From the NCBI GenBank assembly GCA_019800895.1, contig JAHVKF010000003.1:806001-870000 (forward strand): a DNA stretch of 64,000 nucleotides, read 5' to 3'. A program made the translations under genes and the position numbers. The notes beneath the pieces were generated by a model. It was given only the letters and a program-made list of their open reading frames with translations, did not search any database and was not told the DNA's origin. Below are positions 51,490-59,904 of this stretch, piece after piece. The stretch's first letter is position 1. Each line of letters starts with the position of its first letter. Source of the DNA: Halomonas denitrificans. Lineage in GTDB: Bacteria > Pseudomonadota > Gammaproteobacteria > Xanthomonadales > Wenzhouxiangellaceae.

Positions 51490-52116
51490 ATGGTGGCCGC
51501 CGTGAGCGAGCGCCTGGCCACAGTGCTCGACCAGGCCCGTGCGTGCACGCACTGCGCGGAGCACCTCCCGGCCGGTCCGCGGCCGATCGTCCAGGCCGAC
51601 CCGGCGTCGCGGATCCTGATCGCCAGCCAGGCTCCCGGCCGGATCGCCCACGGGTCCGGCGTGCCGTTCCGGGACCCGAGCGGCAGGCGGCTTCGCGAGT
51701 GGATGGGACTGGACGACACGGCGTTCTACGATCCCCGCAACGTCGCGATCGTGCCGATGGGGTTCTGCTATCCCGGCAAGGCGCCGGGGCGGGCCGGCGG
51801 CGATGCGCCGCCGCGGCCGGAATGTGCGCCGCTGTGGCGGCAGCGGATCCTCGAACGCTTGACCGGTCTACGGCTCGTGCTGGTGATCGGTCGCCACGCC
51901 CAGCGCTGGCATCTCGGGCCGCGGGCCGCGAGCCCGATCGTCGACCTGGCGCGCGCATGGCTGGACGCTCCAGCCGCCGAGGTGCCGGACATCGTTCCGA
52001 TGCCGCACCCGAGCCCGCGCAACAATCCCTGGCTGGTCCGTAATCCGTGGTTCGAAGAAGTCTTCGTTCCCCGGTTGCAGGCGCGGGTGCGCGAGGCGCT
52101 GGCGGGCGACGCCTGA
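51490..52116 (+). CDS. Uracil-DNA glycosylase-family protein
   Basis: A 208-residue protein of the UDG superfamily. The N-terminal ACTHCAEHLP holds two cysteines; the catalytic-water loop is ILIASQAPGRIAHGSGVPF (about 38-56), and the minor-groove loop is MPHPSPRNNPWLVRN (about 171-185). Families 4/5 need four cysteines for a 4Fe-4S cluster; only about four scattered cysteines are present (two near the N-terminus, FCYPG and PECAP), so cluster binding is possible but unproven. It probably repairs deaminated cytosine or related damage. ATG 51490; GTG 51502 is an alternative. It follows hydrolase 2 after 28 bp. Confidence 0.82.
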   Translation: MVAAVSERLATVLDQARACTHCAEHLPAGPRPIVQADPASRILIASQAPGRIAHGSGVPFRDPSGRRLREWMGLDDTAFYDPRNVAIVPMGFCYPGKAPGRAGGDAPPRPECAPLWRQRILERLTGLRLVLVIGRHAQRWHLGPRAASPIVDLARAWLDAPAAEVPDIVPMPHPSPRNNPWLVRNPWFEEVFVPRLQARVREALAGDA

Positions 52117-52157
52117 GCGAGCGCCCGCGGCCGGGCGTGGCGACGCGCCGAGCCGCC

Positions 52158-52859
52158 TCAGTCGATCAGGTCGACCTGGAACGACGAGGTCGAGGACTGC
52201 AGGCCGAAGTGACCGTAGCCGAAGCTGTAGGTCGCGTCTTCCCCGGCGATGCGGGAACTGTGGAGGCCGCCGACGGTGCAGACGCCCGTGGCGCAGACGA
52301 CCTGGTCGGACCAGGACTTGATCGAGAAGACCCGCGCGCCGAGCGGCTTGCCATCGAGCCAGTTCAGGAACGGACTGCCGACCGAGAGTCCCCAGTAGCC
52401 GCAGGTCGAGGTCCAGACGTTCCACGGGTAGCGGCCGCAGGACCACAGGCCGCGAAACGCCCCGGCGATGCCGACGAACGCATCGACCGATCCGTCGAGG
52501 CCGATTTCGGCGATCTGCCCGGCGGCGAGTGTCGCGCCCATCGAGTGGCCGAGCACGTCGATCCGCCCGGTGCAGGAGGCATCCAACGCGTCGGCAAGGG
52601 CCAGGCGGACCGGAGTCTCCTCGCTGCCCGAGTGATTGTTGCAGGCCGCGCAGGATGACCCCCAGGCTGGGCGAAAGATCTCCGAGGCGCTCCAGCCTCG
52701 TTGGAGGAGCCGGTCGACGGTGCCGTCCCAGTCCGATGGGCTGCCCGTATTGCCGTGGACCAGGACGACGGCGTCGCGGCAGGCCAAAGCCGGGCCGGCG
52801 CCGAGCGCGAAGACTGTCAGGAGTCCGAGAACGGTGAACCGGAATGCAGTGCGTGTCAT
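52158..52859 (-). CDS. Secreted lipase/esterase, alpha/beta hydrolase
   Basis: A 233-residue exported enzyme (signal peptide about 1-26, FRFTVLGLLTVFALGAGPALA). Lipase marks: oxyanion HGN (VVLVHGNTGSPSDWDGTVDR), nucleophile elbow GHSMG (IDVLGHSMGATLAAGQ, Ser about 105) and a late His (FGYGHFGLQ, about 221). Seven or more cysteines imply disulfides. It resembles class 2 bacterial lipases. ATG 52859. Its stop is 42 bp from the converging UDG-like gene's stop. Confidence 0.85.
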   Translation of the reverse strand: MTRTAFRFTVLGLLTVFALGAGPALACRDAVVLVHGNTGSPSDWDGTVDRLLQRGWSASEIFRPAWGSSCAACNNHSGSEETPVRLALADALDASCTGRIDVLGHSMGATLAAGQIAEIGLDGSVDAFVGIAGAFRGLWSCGRYPWNVWTSTCGYWGLSVGSPFLNWLDGKPLGARVFSIKSWSDQVVCATGVCTVGGLHSSRIAGEDATYSFGYGHFGLQSSTSSFQVDLID

Positions 52860-53007
52860 GGTGGTCGCTCCCTCGATTGCCTCCAGCCACGGTGCATCGG
52901 GACGCGGACCGGGGGTAGTGGACCAAAGGGAAGGCCGATCGATTCCGCCGTGCAGCGGGGCCGCGCCGATGGATCGTGGACTCGAGTCTGCGCGCGGGTG
53001 CCGATGC

Positions 53008-53013
53008 TATAGT
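53008..53013 (+). promoter_or_regulatory. Possible extended -10 element (TGC-TATAGT)
   Basis: TATAGT preceded by GC/TGC, 30 bp before the methyltransferase start; no clear -35. Same hexamer as before the diguanylate cyclase gene at 36235. Confidence 0.35.
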
Positions 53014-53042
53014 CCTGCGACGCTCCCCTGGATCGCGTGCGC

Positions 53043-54104
53043 ATGGACTCGTCCCCGGACGCCGACTCCCGTCGCTCCACCGACGCGACCGTTCGCATCG
53101 AGTCGCTGGTCCGGTCTCTGCTCGACGAGCGCAATCCGACCTTCAGCCTGCGCCCCGAGGTGCTGGAGCTGCTTCAACACCTGGGCCGACTGACGGGCTA
53201 CGTCCGCCCGGCCGACGAGCCGCTCGACGTCGGCGAGACGGCCACGACCCAGGGCCTGGCGATCTCGCCCGGCCACGCGGTGATCTGCGGCGAGGACGTC
53301 GCACGGACCGTCGTGTTCCTGCGCGGTGTGTCCGCGGCCCTCGACGCCGCCACTCGGGCGAAGCCGGGAGCCGTCGAGGTGTTGTACGCCGGCTGCGGAC
53401 CCTACGCGCTGCTGCTCGTGCCGCTGCTGGCCGCTCGAAGCGACGTCGCGGTGCGGGCGACCCTGATCGACATCCACTCCGAGAGCATCGAACGTGTTCG
53501 CCACCTGCTGCGCATGCTCGATCTCGAAAATGCGGCCGTCCGGCTCGAGGTTGCCGACGCGGCCGACTACCGGATTGCCGCGGACCGAAGGCCGGACCTG
53601 ATCGTGGCCGAAGTGATGCAGGCGGCACTGGGCAAGGAGCCGCAGGTGGCGGTGACCAGGAATCTAGTGCAGCAGGCGCCGGATGCGTTGCTCGTTCCCG
53701 AACAGGTCCGCATCGATGTCGTGCTGGTCGACCTGTCGAAGGAGTTCGACCTGAGCGGCGACGGCAGCGGGCCGGAACGGGACCGGATCGAACTCGGCAC
53801 CGCGTTCCGGCTGGACCGGGATCGGGCGTTGGCCTGGGCCGGGGAGAAGGGGCCGGTTCTGGAAGGCCCGGTGCTGGAGGTTCCGGCCTGGCCCGGGGGG
53901 CGCTACGATGCGATGCTGTTCACGCGGATCCGGGCGTTCGGCGACCACCGGCTCGAGGCCTACGATTCCGGACTCACCTCGCCGCGGCCCCTGGCGCTGG
54001 ACCGATGGCCGGTGGCGGGGGAGGGGCTGCGGTTCCGCTACCGGCTCGGCGCGCGGCCGGAGCTGCAGGCCGGCATCGTCCGCGCCACGCCGCCACCCGC
54101 TTGA
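53043..54104 (+). CDS. SAM-dependent methyltransferase, PRMT-like topology
   Basis: A 353-residue protein. An N-terminal helical part precedes the Rossmann domain with motif I VEVLYAGCGPYALLLVPLLA (about residues 115-134), strand 2 acid (ATLIDIHSESIERV), and a post-motif LIVAEVMQAALGKEPQ that resembles the E-x(n)-E 'double-E' region of protein arginine methyltransferases in position only. C-terminal beta strands follow, as in PRMTs. The substrate is unknown. ATG 53043 used; GTG 53037 would add two residues. It stands alone. Confidence 0.72.
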   Translation: MDSSPDADSRRSTDATVRIESLVRSLLDERNPTFSLRPEVLELLQHLGRLTGYVRPADEPLDVGETATTQGLAISPGHAVICGEDVARTVVFLRGVSAALDAATRAKPGAVEVLYAGCGPYALLLVPLLAARSDVAVRATLIDIHSESIERVRHLLRMLDLENAAVRLEVADAADYRIAADRRPDLIVAEVMQAALGKEPQVAVTRNLVQQAPDALLVPEQVRIDVVLVDLSKEFDLSGDGSGPERDRIELGTAFRLDRDRALAWAGEKGPVLEGPVLEVPAWPGGRYDAMLFTRIRAFGDHRLEAYDSGLTSPRPLALDRWPVAGEGLRFRYRLGARPELQAGIVRATPPPA

Positions 54105-54155
54105 ACGCGGCGGCCGGTCCGGACCGGCAATCTGTTCGTCGAGTGGACCGCCGGC

Positions 54156-54416
54156 TCAGCGAGGGTCGTCGCGGCGGGCGTCGCGGCGGTTCATGAACTC
54201 GGCGAACACCAGGTACCAGCCGGCCAGTTCCAGCGTGACCGCGGCCGCGATCAGCGCGATGGCTCCCTGCGAGAAGCCGAAGAAATAGACCACCACGGCG
54301 GCGGACAGCAGCACGAGTGCACCCAGCATATGGTGCTTGCGCATGAATTCCATGTCTCGGTACCGGGACTCCCATTCCGGTGCCGCCGTGGCTGCGGGCG
54401 ACCTCTCGACCTCCAC
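54156..54416 (-). CDS. Small two-helix membrane protein
   Basis: An 86-residue protein starting GTG at 54416 (an ATG at 54352 is an alternative) with two helices (about 30-47 and 51-70: MLGALVLLSAAVVVYFFGF, AIALIAAAVTLELAGWYLVF) and a charged C-terminal tail (EFMNRRDARRDDPR). No family recognised. It lies 33 bp downstream of fghA on the same strand, so it may be cotranscribed with the formaldehyde genes. Confidence 0.6.
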   Translation of the reverse strand: MEVERSPAATAAPEWESRYRDMEFMRKHHMLGALVLLSAAVVVYFFGFSQGAIALIAAAVTLELAGWYLVFAEFMNRRDARRDDPR

Positions 54417-54449
54417 GGTACCCCCGATCCGGCACTTCGTCCAGTGGCG

Positions 54450-55292
54450 TCAGGCGCCGAGCGCGGCGGCATGGTGACGCAGGTGGTCGTCGATGAAGGT
54501 CTGGATGAAGAAGTAGCCGTGGTCGTAGCCGGCGTGCCGGCGCAGCTGTAGCGCCTGGTTCGCCTCGGCGCATGCCGCCTCGAAGAGCTCGGGTTTCAGC
54601 TGTTCGGCCAGGAAGGGGTCCTCGAGGCCCTGGTCGATCAGCAGCGTACCGTCGAACGGGTGCTGCCGGACCAGGTTGCAGGCGTCGTAGCGCGGCCAGG
54701 CGTCCGGGTCGTCCCCGAGGTAGCGGGGCAGCGCCTTGTGGCCCCACGGCACCTGCGTCGGGGCGACGATCGGCGCGAACGCGGAGATCGAGCGATAGCG
54801 GTCGCGATTGCGCAGACCGATGACCAGGGCACCGTGGCCACCCATCGAATGGCCGAAGATGCCGCAGCGTCCGGGATCGACCGGGAATTCCTCTTCGATC
54901 AGCGCCGGCAGCTCCCGGGTGACGTAGCTGTACATGCGGAACCGTTCCGACCACGGCGCCTCGGTGGCGTCGAGATAGAAGCCCGCGCCCTCGCCGAAGT
55001 CCCAATCGTCGGTCGCGCCCTCGTAGCCGGTGTTTCGCGGCGACGTGTCGGGTGCCACCAGGACCAGTCCGAGCTCGGAGGCCAGGCGCTGCGCCCCGGC
55101 CTTGATCGGGAACACGTCCGGCCCGCAGGTCAATCCGGATAGGTAATAGAGCACCGGCAGGCGATCACCGACTTCGTGGGGCGGTACGTACACGGAGAAC
55201 TGCATCTCGCCGCCGCATTCGCCGGACCGGTGACGGTAGACGCCCTGGCGTCCGCCGTGGCAGTGATGGAGTTGTTCGAGTTCGATCGGCAT
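54450..55292 (-). CDS. fghA: S-formylglutathione hydrolase
   Basis: Hydrolyses S-formylglutathione to formate and glutathione, the second step of glutathione-dependent formaldehyde removal. The 280-residue esterase D-type protein is full length: LPVLYYLSGLTCGPDVFPIK, VAPDTSPRN, CGIFGHSMGGHGALVIGLRN (nucleophile Ser about residue 147), DQGLEDPFLAEQLKP, and the catalytic His in AGYDHGYFFIQTFIDDH. ATG 55292. It lies 20 bp downstream of the class III alcohol dehydrogenase, the standard pairing. Confidence 0.96.
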   Translation of the reverse strand: MPIELEQLHHCHGGRQGVYRHRSGECGGEMQFSVYVPPHEVGDRLPVLYYLSGLTCGPDVFPIKAGAQRLASELGLVLVAPDTSPRNTGYEGATDDWDFGEGAGFYLDATEAPWSERFRMYSYVTRELPALIEEEFPVDPGRCGIFGHSMGGHGALVIGLRNRDRYRSISAFAPIVAPTQVPWGHKALPRYLGDDPDAWPRYDACNLVRQHPFDGTLLIDQGLEDPFLAEQLKPELFEAACAEANQALQLRRHAGYDHGYFFIQTFIDDHLRHHAAALGA

Positions 55293-55312
55293 CGTCGGCG
55301 GCCTCCGCGCGG

Positions 55313-56425
55313 TCAGTCGTAGACAACCACGGAGCGGATCGATTCGCCGGCGTGCATCAGGTCGAAGCCGTCGTTGATCTTCTCCAGCGGAAGCGTATGG
55401 GTGATCAGGTCGTCGATGTTGATCCGGCCGTCCATGTACCAGTCGACGATCCGCGGTACATCGGTGCGGCCGCGGGCGCCGCCGAAGGCGCTGCCGCGCC
55501 AGTTGCGCCCCGTGACCAGCTGGAACGGGCGGGTCGCGATCTCTTCGCCGGCCCCGGCCACGCCGATGATCACCGACGTGCCCCAGCCCTTGTGGCAGCA
55601 CTCCAGCGCCTGGCGCATGACCTGCACGTTGCCGATGCACTCGAAGCTGTAGTCCGCGCCGCCGCCGGTGAGGTGGACGAGGTAGGGCACCAGGTCGCCT
55701 TCGACGTCGCCGGGGTCGACGAAGTCGGTCATGCCGAACGCTTCGGCCAGCTCACGCCGGGCCGGATTGATGTCGACGCCGACGATCTGCGCCGCGCCGG
55801 CAAGGCGCGCGCCCTGGATGACGTTCAGGCCGATGCCGCCGAGGCCGAACACCACGACCCTGGCGCCCGGTTCGACCTTGGCGGTCCAGATCACCGCGCC
55901 GATTCCTGTGGTGACGCCGCAGCCGATGTAGCAGACCTTGTCGAAGGGCGCGTCCGGATGGATTTTCGCCAGCGCGATCTCCGGCAGCACCGTGTGGTTG
56001 GCGAAGGTCGAGGTGCCCATGTAGTGGTGCAGCGGCTCGCCGTTCAGGCTGAAGCGGCTGCTGCCGTCGGGCATCACGCCCTTGCCCTGGGTCTCGCGAA
56101 TGGCCTGGCAGAGGTTGGTCCTGGGGTTGAGGCAGTAGTCGCACTCGCGGCATTCCGGCGTGTAGAGCGGAATGACGTGATCGCCCGGTGCGACCGAGCG
56201 GACGCCTTCGCCGACCTCGAGCACGACGCCGGCCCCCTCGTGGCCGAGAATGCTCGGGAACAGGCCTTCCGGGTCCTTGCCGGAGAGCGTGAAGGCATCC
56301 GTATGGCAAATCCCGGTGGCCTTGATTTCGACCAGGACTTCACCGGCGCGGGGGCCGGCCAGGTCGACGGTCTCCACGGAGAGCGGTTTGCCGGCCTCGA
56401 AGGCGACGGCGGCGCGGGTCTGCAT
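55313..56425 (-). CDS. frmA: S-(hydroxymethyl)glutathione dehydrogenase / class III alcohol dehydrogenase
   Basis: Oxidises S-hydroxymethylglutathione (formaldehyde plus glutathione) to S-formylglutathione with NAD+, and can reduce S-nitrosoglutathione. The 370-residue enzyme has the catalytic-zinc site ([18 protein letters not shown]), the structural zinc cysteines ([15 protein letters not shown]), the class III word GKGVMPDG, and the NAD loop [23 protein letters not shown] 56425 ([15 protein letters not shown]) is the standard start. fghA follows within 20 bp. No frmR regulator gene is seen nearby. Confidence 0.97.
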   Translation of the reverse strand: MQTRAAVAFEAGKPLSVETVDLAGPRAGEVLVEIKATGICHTDAFTLSGKDPEGLFPSILGHEGAGVVLEVGEGVRSVAPGDHVIPLYTPECRECDYCLNPRTNLCQAIRETQGKGVMPDGSSRFSLNGEPLHHYMGTSTFANHTVLPEIALAKIHPDAPFDKVCYIGCGVTTGIGAVIWTAKVEPGARVVVFGLGGIGLNVIQGARLAGAAQIVGVDINPARRELAEAFGMTDFVDPGDVEGDLVPYLVHLTGGGADYSFECIGNVQVMRQALECCHKGWGTSVIIGVAGAGEEIATRPFQLVTGRNWRGSAFGGARGRTDVPRIVDWYMDGRINIDDLITHTLPLEKINDGFDLMHAGESIRSVVVYD

Positions 56426-56491
56426 CGGCGGGCTCCAGCGTGAACGGACCCCGATGATACCGGGGCGGTTCGGGCAGGTCGAAGCCGGCGA

Positions 56492-56512
56492 ACCCTCCCG
56501 GGGCGGGAGGGT
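56492..56512 (-). terminator. Hairpin after rhlE
   Basis: Perfect 9-bp arms ACCCTCCCG / CGGGAGGGT around GGG, 18 bp past the rhlE stop on the minus strand and in front of frmA. No T-run. Confidence 0.5.
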
Positions 56513-56529
56513 CGAGTGCGCAGACCGGA

Positions 56530-57882
56530 TCAGGCGGCGTTGCGGTTGCCGTTCCGGTTTCCGTTGCGACCGCCGCTTCGCTTGCCGTCGTTCCTGCGCG
56601 ACGAGTTCGCCCGTCCGCCGCCGTTGGCCGATCGCGGCGCACCGCGGCCCCGGGCGTTGCGATTGCCGGACGGTCCGCCCTGGCCGCGACCGCGGCCGCG
56701 GCCGCCACCGCCACCGCCGCCACGAGGCGACTTGGTCGAATGGTTCAGCGGTTCCGTCGGCGTGTAGCCCTCGATCGTCTCGGTCGGGATCTCGACCTTG
56801 ACCAGCTTGCGCACGGCTTCGAACTTGCCGTGCTCGGCCCCGCAGACCAGCGAGACAGCCAGCCCGTCGCGGCCGGCCCGGCCCGTGCGGCCGATGCGGT
56901 GCACGTAGTCTTCCGGCACTTCGGGGATGTCGTAGTTGACCACGTGCGGCAGCTGTTCGATATCCAGGCCGCGCGCGGCGATGTCGGTGGCGACCAGGGC
57001 ACGGATCCGGCCGGACTTGAACTCGCCGAGCGCACGGGTGCGCGCGCCCTGGCTCTTGTTGCCGTGGATCGCCGCGGCGCTGACGCCGTCGGATTCGAGC
57101 TGCTTGGCCAGGCGGTTGGCGCCGTGCTTGGTGCGGGTGAACACCAGCACCTGGCGCCAGTCGTTGCTGCCGATCATCCACGACAGGAGTTCGCGCTTCT
57201 TCGCCTGGTCGACCGGGATGGCCTTCTGCGCGATCGCCTCGACGGTGCTGTTCGGTGGAGCGGTCTCGATCCGCACCGGGTCCTGCAGGAACTGCTGGGC
57301 CAGCTGGGTGATCTCGCGCGAGAAGGTGGCCGAGAACAGCAGGGTCTGGCGCTGCTTCGGCAGGGCCTTGAGAATGCGCTGGATGGCCGGGAGGAAGCCC
57401 ATGTCGAGCATCCGGTCGGCCTCGTCGAGGATCAGGACCTCGAGCCGGCCCAGGTCGATCGAGCGGCGCTGCATCAGGTCGATCAGGCGGCCCGGGGTGG
57501 CGATGAGCACGTCGACGCCTCGCTTGAGCTTGTCGATCTGCGGGTTGATGTTGACCCCGCCGAACACGACGGCGGAACTCAGCTTCAGGTCGCGACCGTA
57601 GTCCCGGACGTTGTCGTGGACCTGTGCGGCGAGTTCACGGGTCGGCGTCAGGACCAGCGCGCGCACCGGCCCGCGGGGGCGCGTGGACTCGGCGAGACGG
57701 TGCAGCGTGGGCAGCGCGAACGCGGCGGTCTTGCCGGTGCCGGTCTGGGCGCTGGCCATCACGTCGCGGCCTTCCAGGACCACGGGAATGGACTTGGCCT
57801 GGATCGGCGTGGCAGTTTCGTAGCCCTGGGCCTGGACGGCACGCAGGAGTTCGGCTCGAAGGCCGAGGGAATCGAAGTTCAT
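56530..57882 (-). CDS. rhlE: DEAD-box RNA helicase RhlE
   Basis: A 450-residue ATP-dependent RNA helicase acting in rRNA maturation and cold/stress RNA remodelling. Motifs in order: Q-motif ([20 protein letters not shown]), [14 protein letters not shown] (motif I), [28 protein letters not shown] (motif II), LLFSATFS (motif III), [11 protein letters not shown] and [10 protein letters not shown] (motif VI). The C-terminal 75 residues are Gly/Arg/Asn-rich, the RhlE-type RNA-binding tail. I chose ATG 57882 over the frame start at 57906 because AAGGAA lies 9 bp upstream and the Q-motif follows directly. Confidence 0.95.
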   Translation of the reverse strand: MNFDSLGLRAELLRAVQAQGYETATPIQAKSIPVVLEGRDVMASAQTGTGKTAAFALPTLHRLAESTRPRGPVRALVLTPTRELAAQVHDNVRDYGRDLKLSSAVVFGGVNINPQIDKLKRGVDVLIATPGRLIDLMQRRSIDLGRLEVLILDEADRMLDMGFLPAIQRILKALPKQRQTLLFSATFSREITQLAQQFLQDPVRIETAPPNSTVEAIAQKAIPVDQAKKRELLSWMIGSNDWRQVLVFTRTKHGANRLAKQLESDGVSAAAIHGNKSQGARTRALGEFKSGRIRALVATDIAARGLDIEQLPHVVNYDIPEVPEDYVHRIGRTGRAGRDGLAVSLVCGAEHGKFEAVRKLVKVEIPTETIEGYTPTEPLNHSTKSPRGGGGGGGRGRGRGQGGPSGNRNARGRGAPRSANGGGRANSSRRNDGKRSGGRNGNRNGNRNAA

Positions 57883-58026
57883 GGAATCGTGTTCCTTGTG
57901 TACCAAGGCGAGCGGCCGCCGGTGTCGGCGGCAAGGGGCAAATCGGGGAGGGGCCTTGGTAGGAAATCACATCCGCGAAGCGCGCGCCGCTCGGATCGAA
58001 CAGCGCGGTGCGCACACTACCACGTT

Positions 58027-58596
58027 TCAGCCGCCGGCGGCGATTTTCGCGTCGCGGCGGTCCAGCCGCTCGAGGCACTCGTCGCACCAGTCGACGATCG
58101 CCTGGTACTTGCTCAGGCCGAGCCGCAGCGTGAAGTGGCCGAACAGTTCGTCGTCGGGCAGGGCATCGGGGAAGCGCGGATCGCTCGACGACCAACCGCA
58201 CTCGATCTGCACCAGTTCCTCGCGATGCCGGACGAAGGCCTCGCGGAGCCGCTGCATGAAGTCGCGCTGCTGCTCGGTCGGAAGATGCGCCAGGTAGCCG
58301 ACCTGGGCCAGCCAGCTGAGCCGGTCCGAGTGGACCTCCGGACCCTCGGCCAGCCACGCGGTGAGTGCATCGGTGCCGGCGGGGGTGCGCCGGTAGACCT
58401 TGCGCGGCGGCCCCTTGTCGGAGGGTTCTTCCCGGCTCTCGAGCAGGCCGTCGGCCTCCATCCGTTTCAGCGTCGGATAGATCTGGGCCAGGTTCGCCGA
58501 CCAGTAGTGCCGCTCGCGTTCTTCGAAGCGCCGCTTCAGGTCGTAGCCGCTGGCCGGGGTGGCCAGCAGACCGAGGAGGATGTTCGGCAGGCTCAT
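58027..58596 (-). CDS. PadR-family transcriptional regulator
   Basis: A 189-residue winged-helix repressor with a C-terminal dimerising coil. NILLGLLATPASGYDLKRRF and HYWSANLAQIYPTLKRMEADGLLE (DNA-reading helix) match PadR, and the C-terminal DAKIAAGG-ending helix DECLERLDRRD follows. These usually repress a neighbouring membrane protein or efflux gene and respond to phenolics or drugs. It overlaps the preceding gene (58593-59330) by 4 bp, so both are read from the promoter at the palindrome 59355-59398, which this protein probably binds. Confidence 0.9.
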   Translation of the reverse strand: MSLPNILLGLLATPASGYDLKRRFEERERHYWSANLAQIYPTLKRMEADGLLESREEPSDKGPPRKVYRRTPAGTDALTAWLAEGPEVHSDRLSWLAQVGYLAHLPTEQQRDFMQRLREAFVRHREELVQIECGWSSSDPRFPDALPDDELFGHFTLRLGLSKYQAIVDWCDECLERLDRRDAKIAAGG

Positions 58597-59330
58597 GCCG
58601 GATGCGGATTCGATCGCGCGAACTTGGCGCGCTCGCGGCGCATCCAGATGCTGGTGGCCGGAATACCGATCGCCGCCGGCAGGACCCACGGAACCACCTG
58701 CCAGAGGCCGGGCAGGCTGTAGTCGGTGACGCGATTGATGCCGAACACGGCGAAGGCGGTGTGGAACGCGATGCCGCAGCCGAGCATGGCGTTGAGGTGT
58801 TCCAGCTTCCACAGGCCCGGCTCGTTGCGCTTGCCGGAAATGACCTGCAGCACCTGCATTCCGGTGGCGAAGCCGATCGGCGAGAGCGCCAGCAGCACGA
58901 TCATGTTCGCGGGTCGCCAGTACAGCGCCCAGCCGATGACCACGACCGAGGAGAGGATTGCAGCCCAGCCGATGAACCGGCGATAGGGGGAATCCATGCC
59001 CGTGGCGTCGCGCTTGTGCTTCAGCACGGCGATGCCGTGGCTGAGGCTCACGCCGGTGACCAGCGCGAGGTAACCGAGGAAGATCAGGAAGGCCCAGCCC
59101 TCGCGGCTTTCGGAGAACGGTACGCCGCGCGCCATGGCGTCGAGGAAGTTCCCGACCACCGCGATGCCTGCCCCGGTCAGCACGACGATGGCGCACCAGC
59201 AAAAGATCTTGCCGGCGGAGCGATGCAGCGGGCCGCCCTTGCGCACGAAGACCGGGACCCAGAACGCGGCCAGGCCGATGAATCCGAACGTCATGTGAAT
59301 CAGGCGGTTGAGATCGAGTGTGCTTTCCAT
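58593..59330 (-). CDS. Membrane protein under PadR control
   Basis: A 245-residue protein with about seven helices (opening HMTFGFIGLAAFWVPVFV, GPLHRSAGKIFCWCAIVVLT). Several histidines are near membrane edges (GPLHRSAG, SLSHGIAVLKH, NAMLGCGIAFHTAF), suggesting haem or quinone contact but not proving it. A GGGAGCCGAC site precedes ATG 59330. Its last 4 bp overlap the PadR gene, making it the likely regulated partner. Similar proteins are annotated as DUF2306-like or unknown (uncertain). Confidence 0.72.
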   Translation of the reverse strand: MESTLDLNRLIHMTFGFIGLAAFWVPVFVRKGGPLHRSAGKIFCWCAIVVLTGAGIAVVGNFLDAMARGVPFSESREGWAFLIFLGYLALVTGVSLSHGIAVLKHKRDATGMDSPYRRFIGWAAILSSVVVIGWALYWRPANMIVLLALSPIGFATGMQVLQVISGKRNEPGLWKLEHLNAMLGCGIAFHTAFAVFGINRVTDYSLPGLWQVVPWVLPAAIGIPATSIWMRRERAKFARSNPHPA

Positions 59331-59354
59331 GGTCGGCTCCCTTCGAGTGGTACG

Positions 59355-59398
59355 CGGAGGTATATAACATTAACTATAGTAAGCGTTATATACCTCCG
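59355..59398. promoter_or_regulatory. PadR-type operator: 14-bp perfect inverted repeat with shared promoter
   Basis: Arms CGGAGGTATATAAC (59355-59368) and GTTATATACCTCCG (59385-59398) are perfect inverses around a 16-base spacer that itself holds TTAACTATAGTAA. The region is AT-rich against a GC-rich background and lies between the divergent minus-strand membrane protein/PadR unit (start 59330) and the plus-strand SufU-like gene. TATAGT/ACTATA hexamers in the spacer could serve as -10 elements. The best candidate binding site for the adjacent PadR protein. Confidence 0.85.
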
Positions 59399-59451
59399 TG
59401 GCCCGTCCGTCAAGCCCGGCGTTCGATCGCCGTCCGACTAGAATGCAGCCC

Positions 59452-59904
59452 ATGGCGCTGAACGAGCTCTACCAGCAGGCGATCCTGGACCACAACCGGG
59501 CGCCGAAGAACCGACGTCCCCTGCCGGACGCGAGCCACCGTGCCCGCGGCCTCGATGCGCTGTGCGGCGACGACCTGGTGATCGAACTGGCGGTAGGCGA
59601 GGACGGTCGGATCCGTGCGGCGGGGTGGAGCGGCGAGGCCTGCGCGGTCACCACCGCATCGGCATCGATGCTGACCGAGTGGCTGCCCGGGCGGACCGTC
59701 GAAGAAGTTCGTAGTGCGGCCGAGCGCTTCGCCGGTTTGCTCGACGATCCGGCGGAGGCCGATGCTGAAGAGTTGAATGAAATCAACTATCTGCGATCAG
59801 TGTCTAAGTTTCCTTCGAGAAAGAGGAACGCCTGGCTCCCGTGGCAGACCGCCCTGGATGCGCTGGGCAGCGACGCGAGCGGCAGGGACGCCGGTCCGCG
59901 CTGA
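59452..59904 (+). CDS. SufU/NifU-like iron-sulfur scaffold lacking the third ligand cysteine
   Basis: A 150-residue member of the SufU type: MALNELYQQAILDHNRAPKN, Cys38-Gly-Asp (LCGDDL) and Cys64 in SGEACAVTTASAS. SufU-family proteins donate sulfur or iron-sulfur clusters and use three cysteines and an Asp. The third ligand (Cys128 in B. subtilis SufU) aligns here with Asn126 in PSRKRNAWLPW, so it is missing. The 59762-59826 stretch has AT-richer codons than the rest of the gene. ATG 59452 follows the family start; ATG 59443 adds three residues. It is divergent from the PadR unit and may share its operator. Confidence 0.8.
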   Translation: MALNELYQQAILDHNRAPKNRRPLPDASHRARGLDALCGDDLVIELAVGEDGRIRAAGWSGEACAVTTASASMLTEWLPGRTVEEVRSAAERFAGLLDDPAEADAEELNEINYLRSVSKFPSRKRNAWLPWQTALDALGSDASGRDAGPR

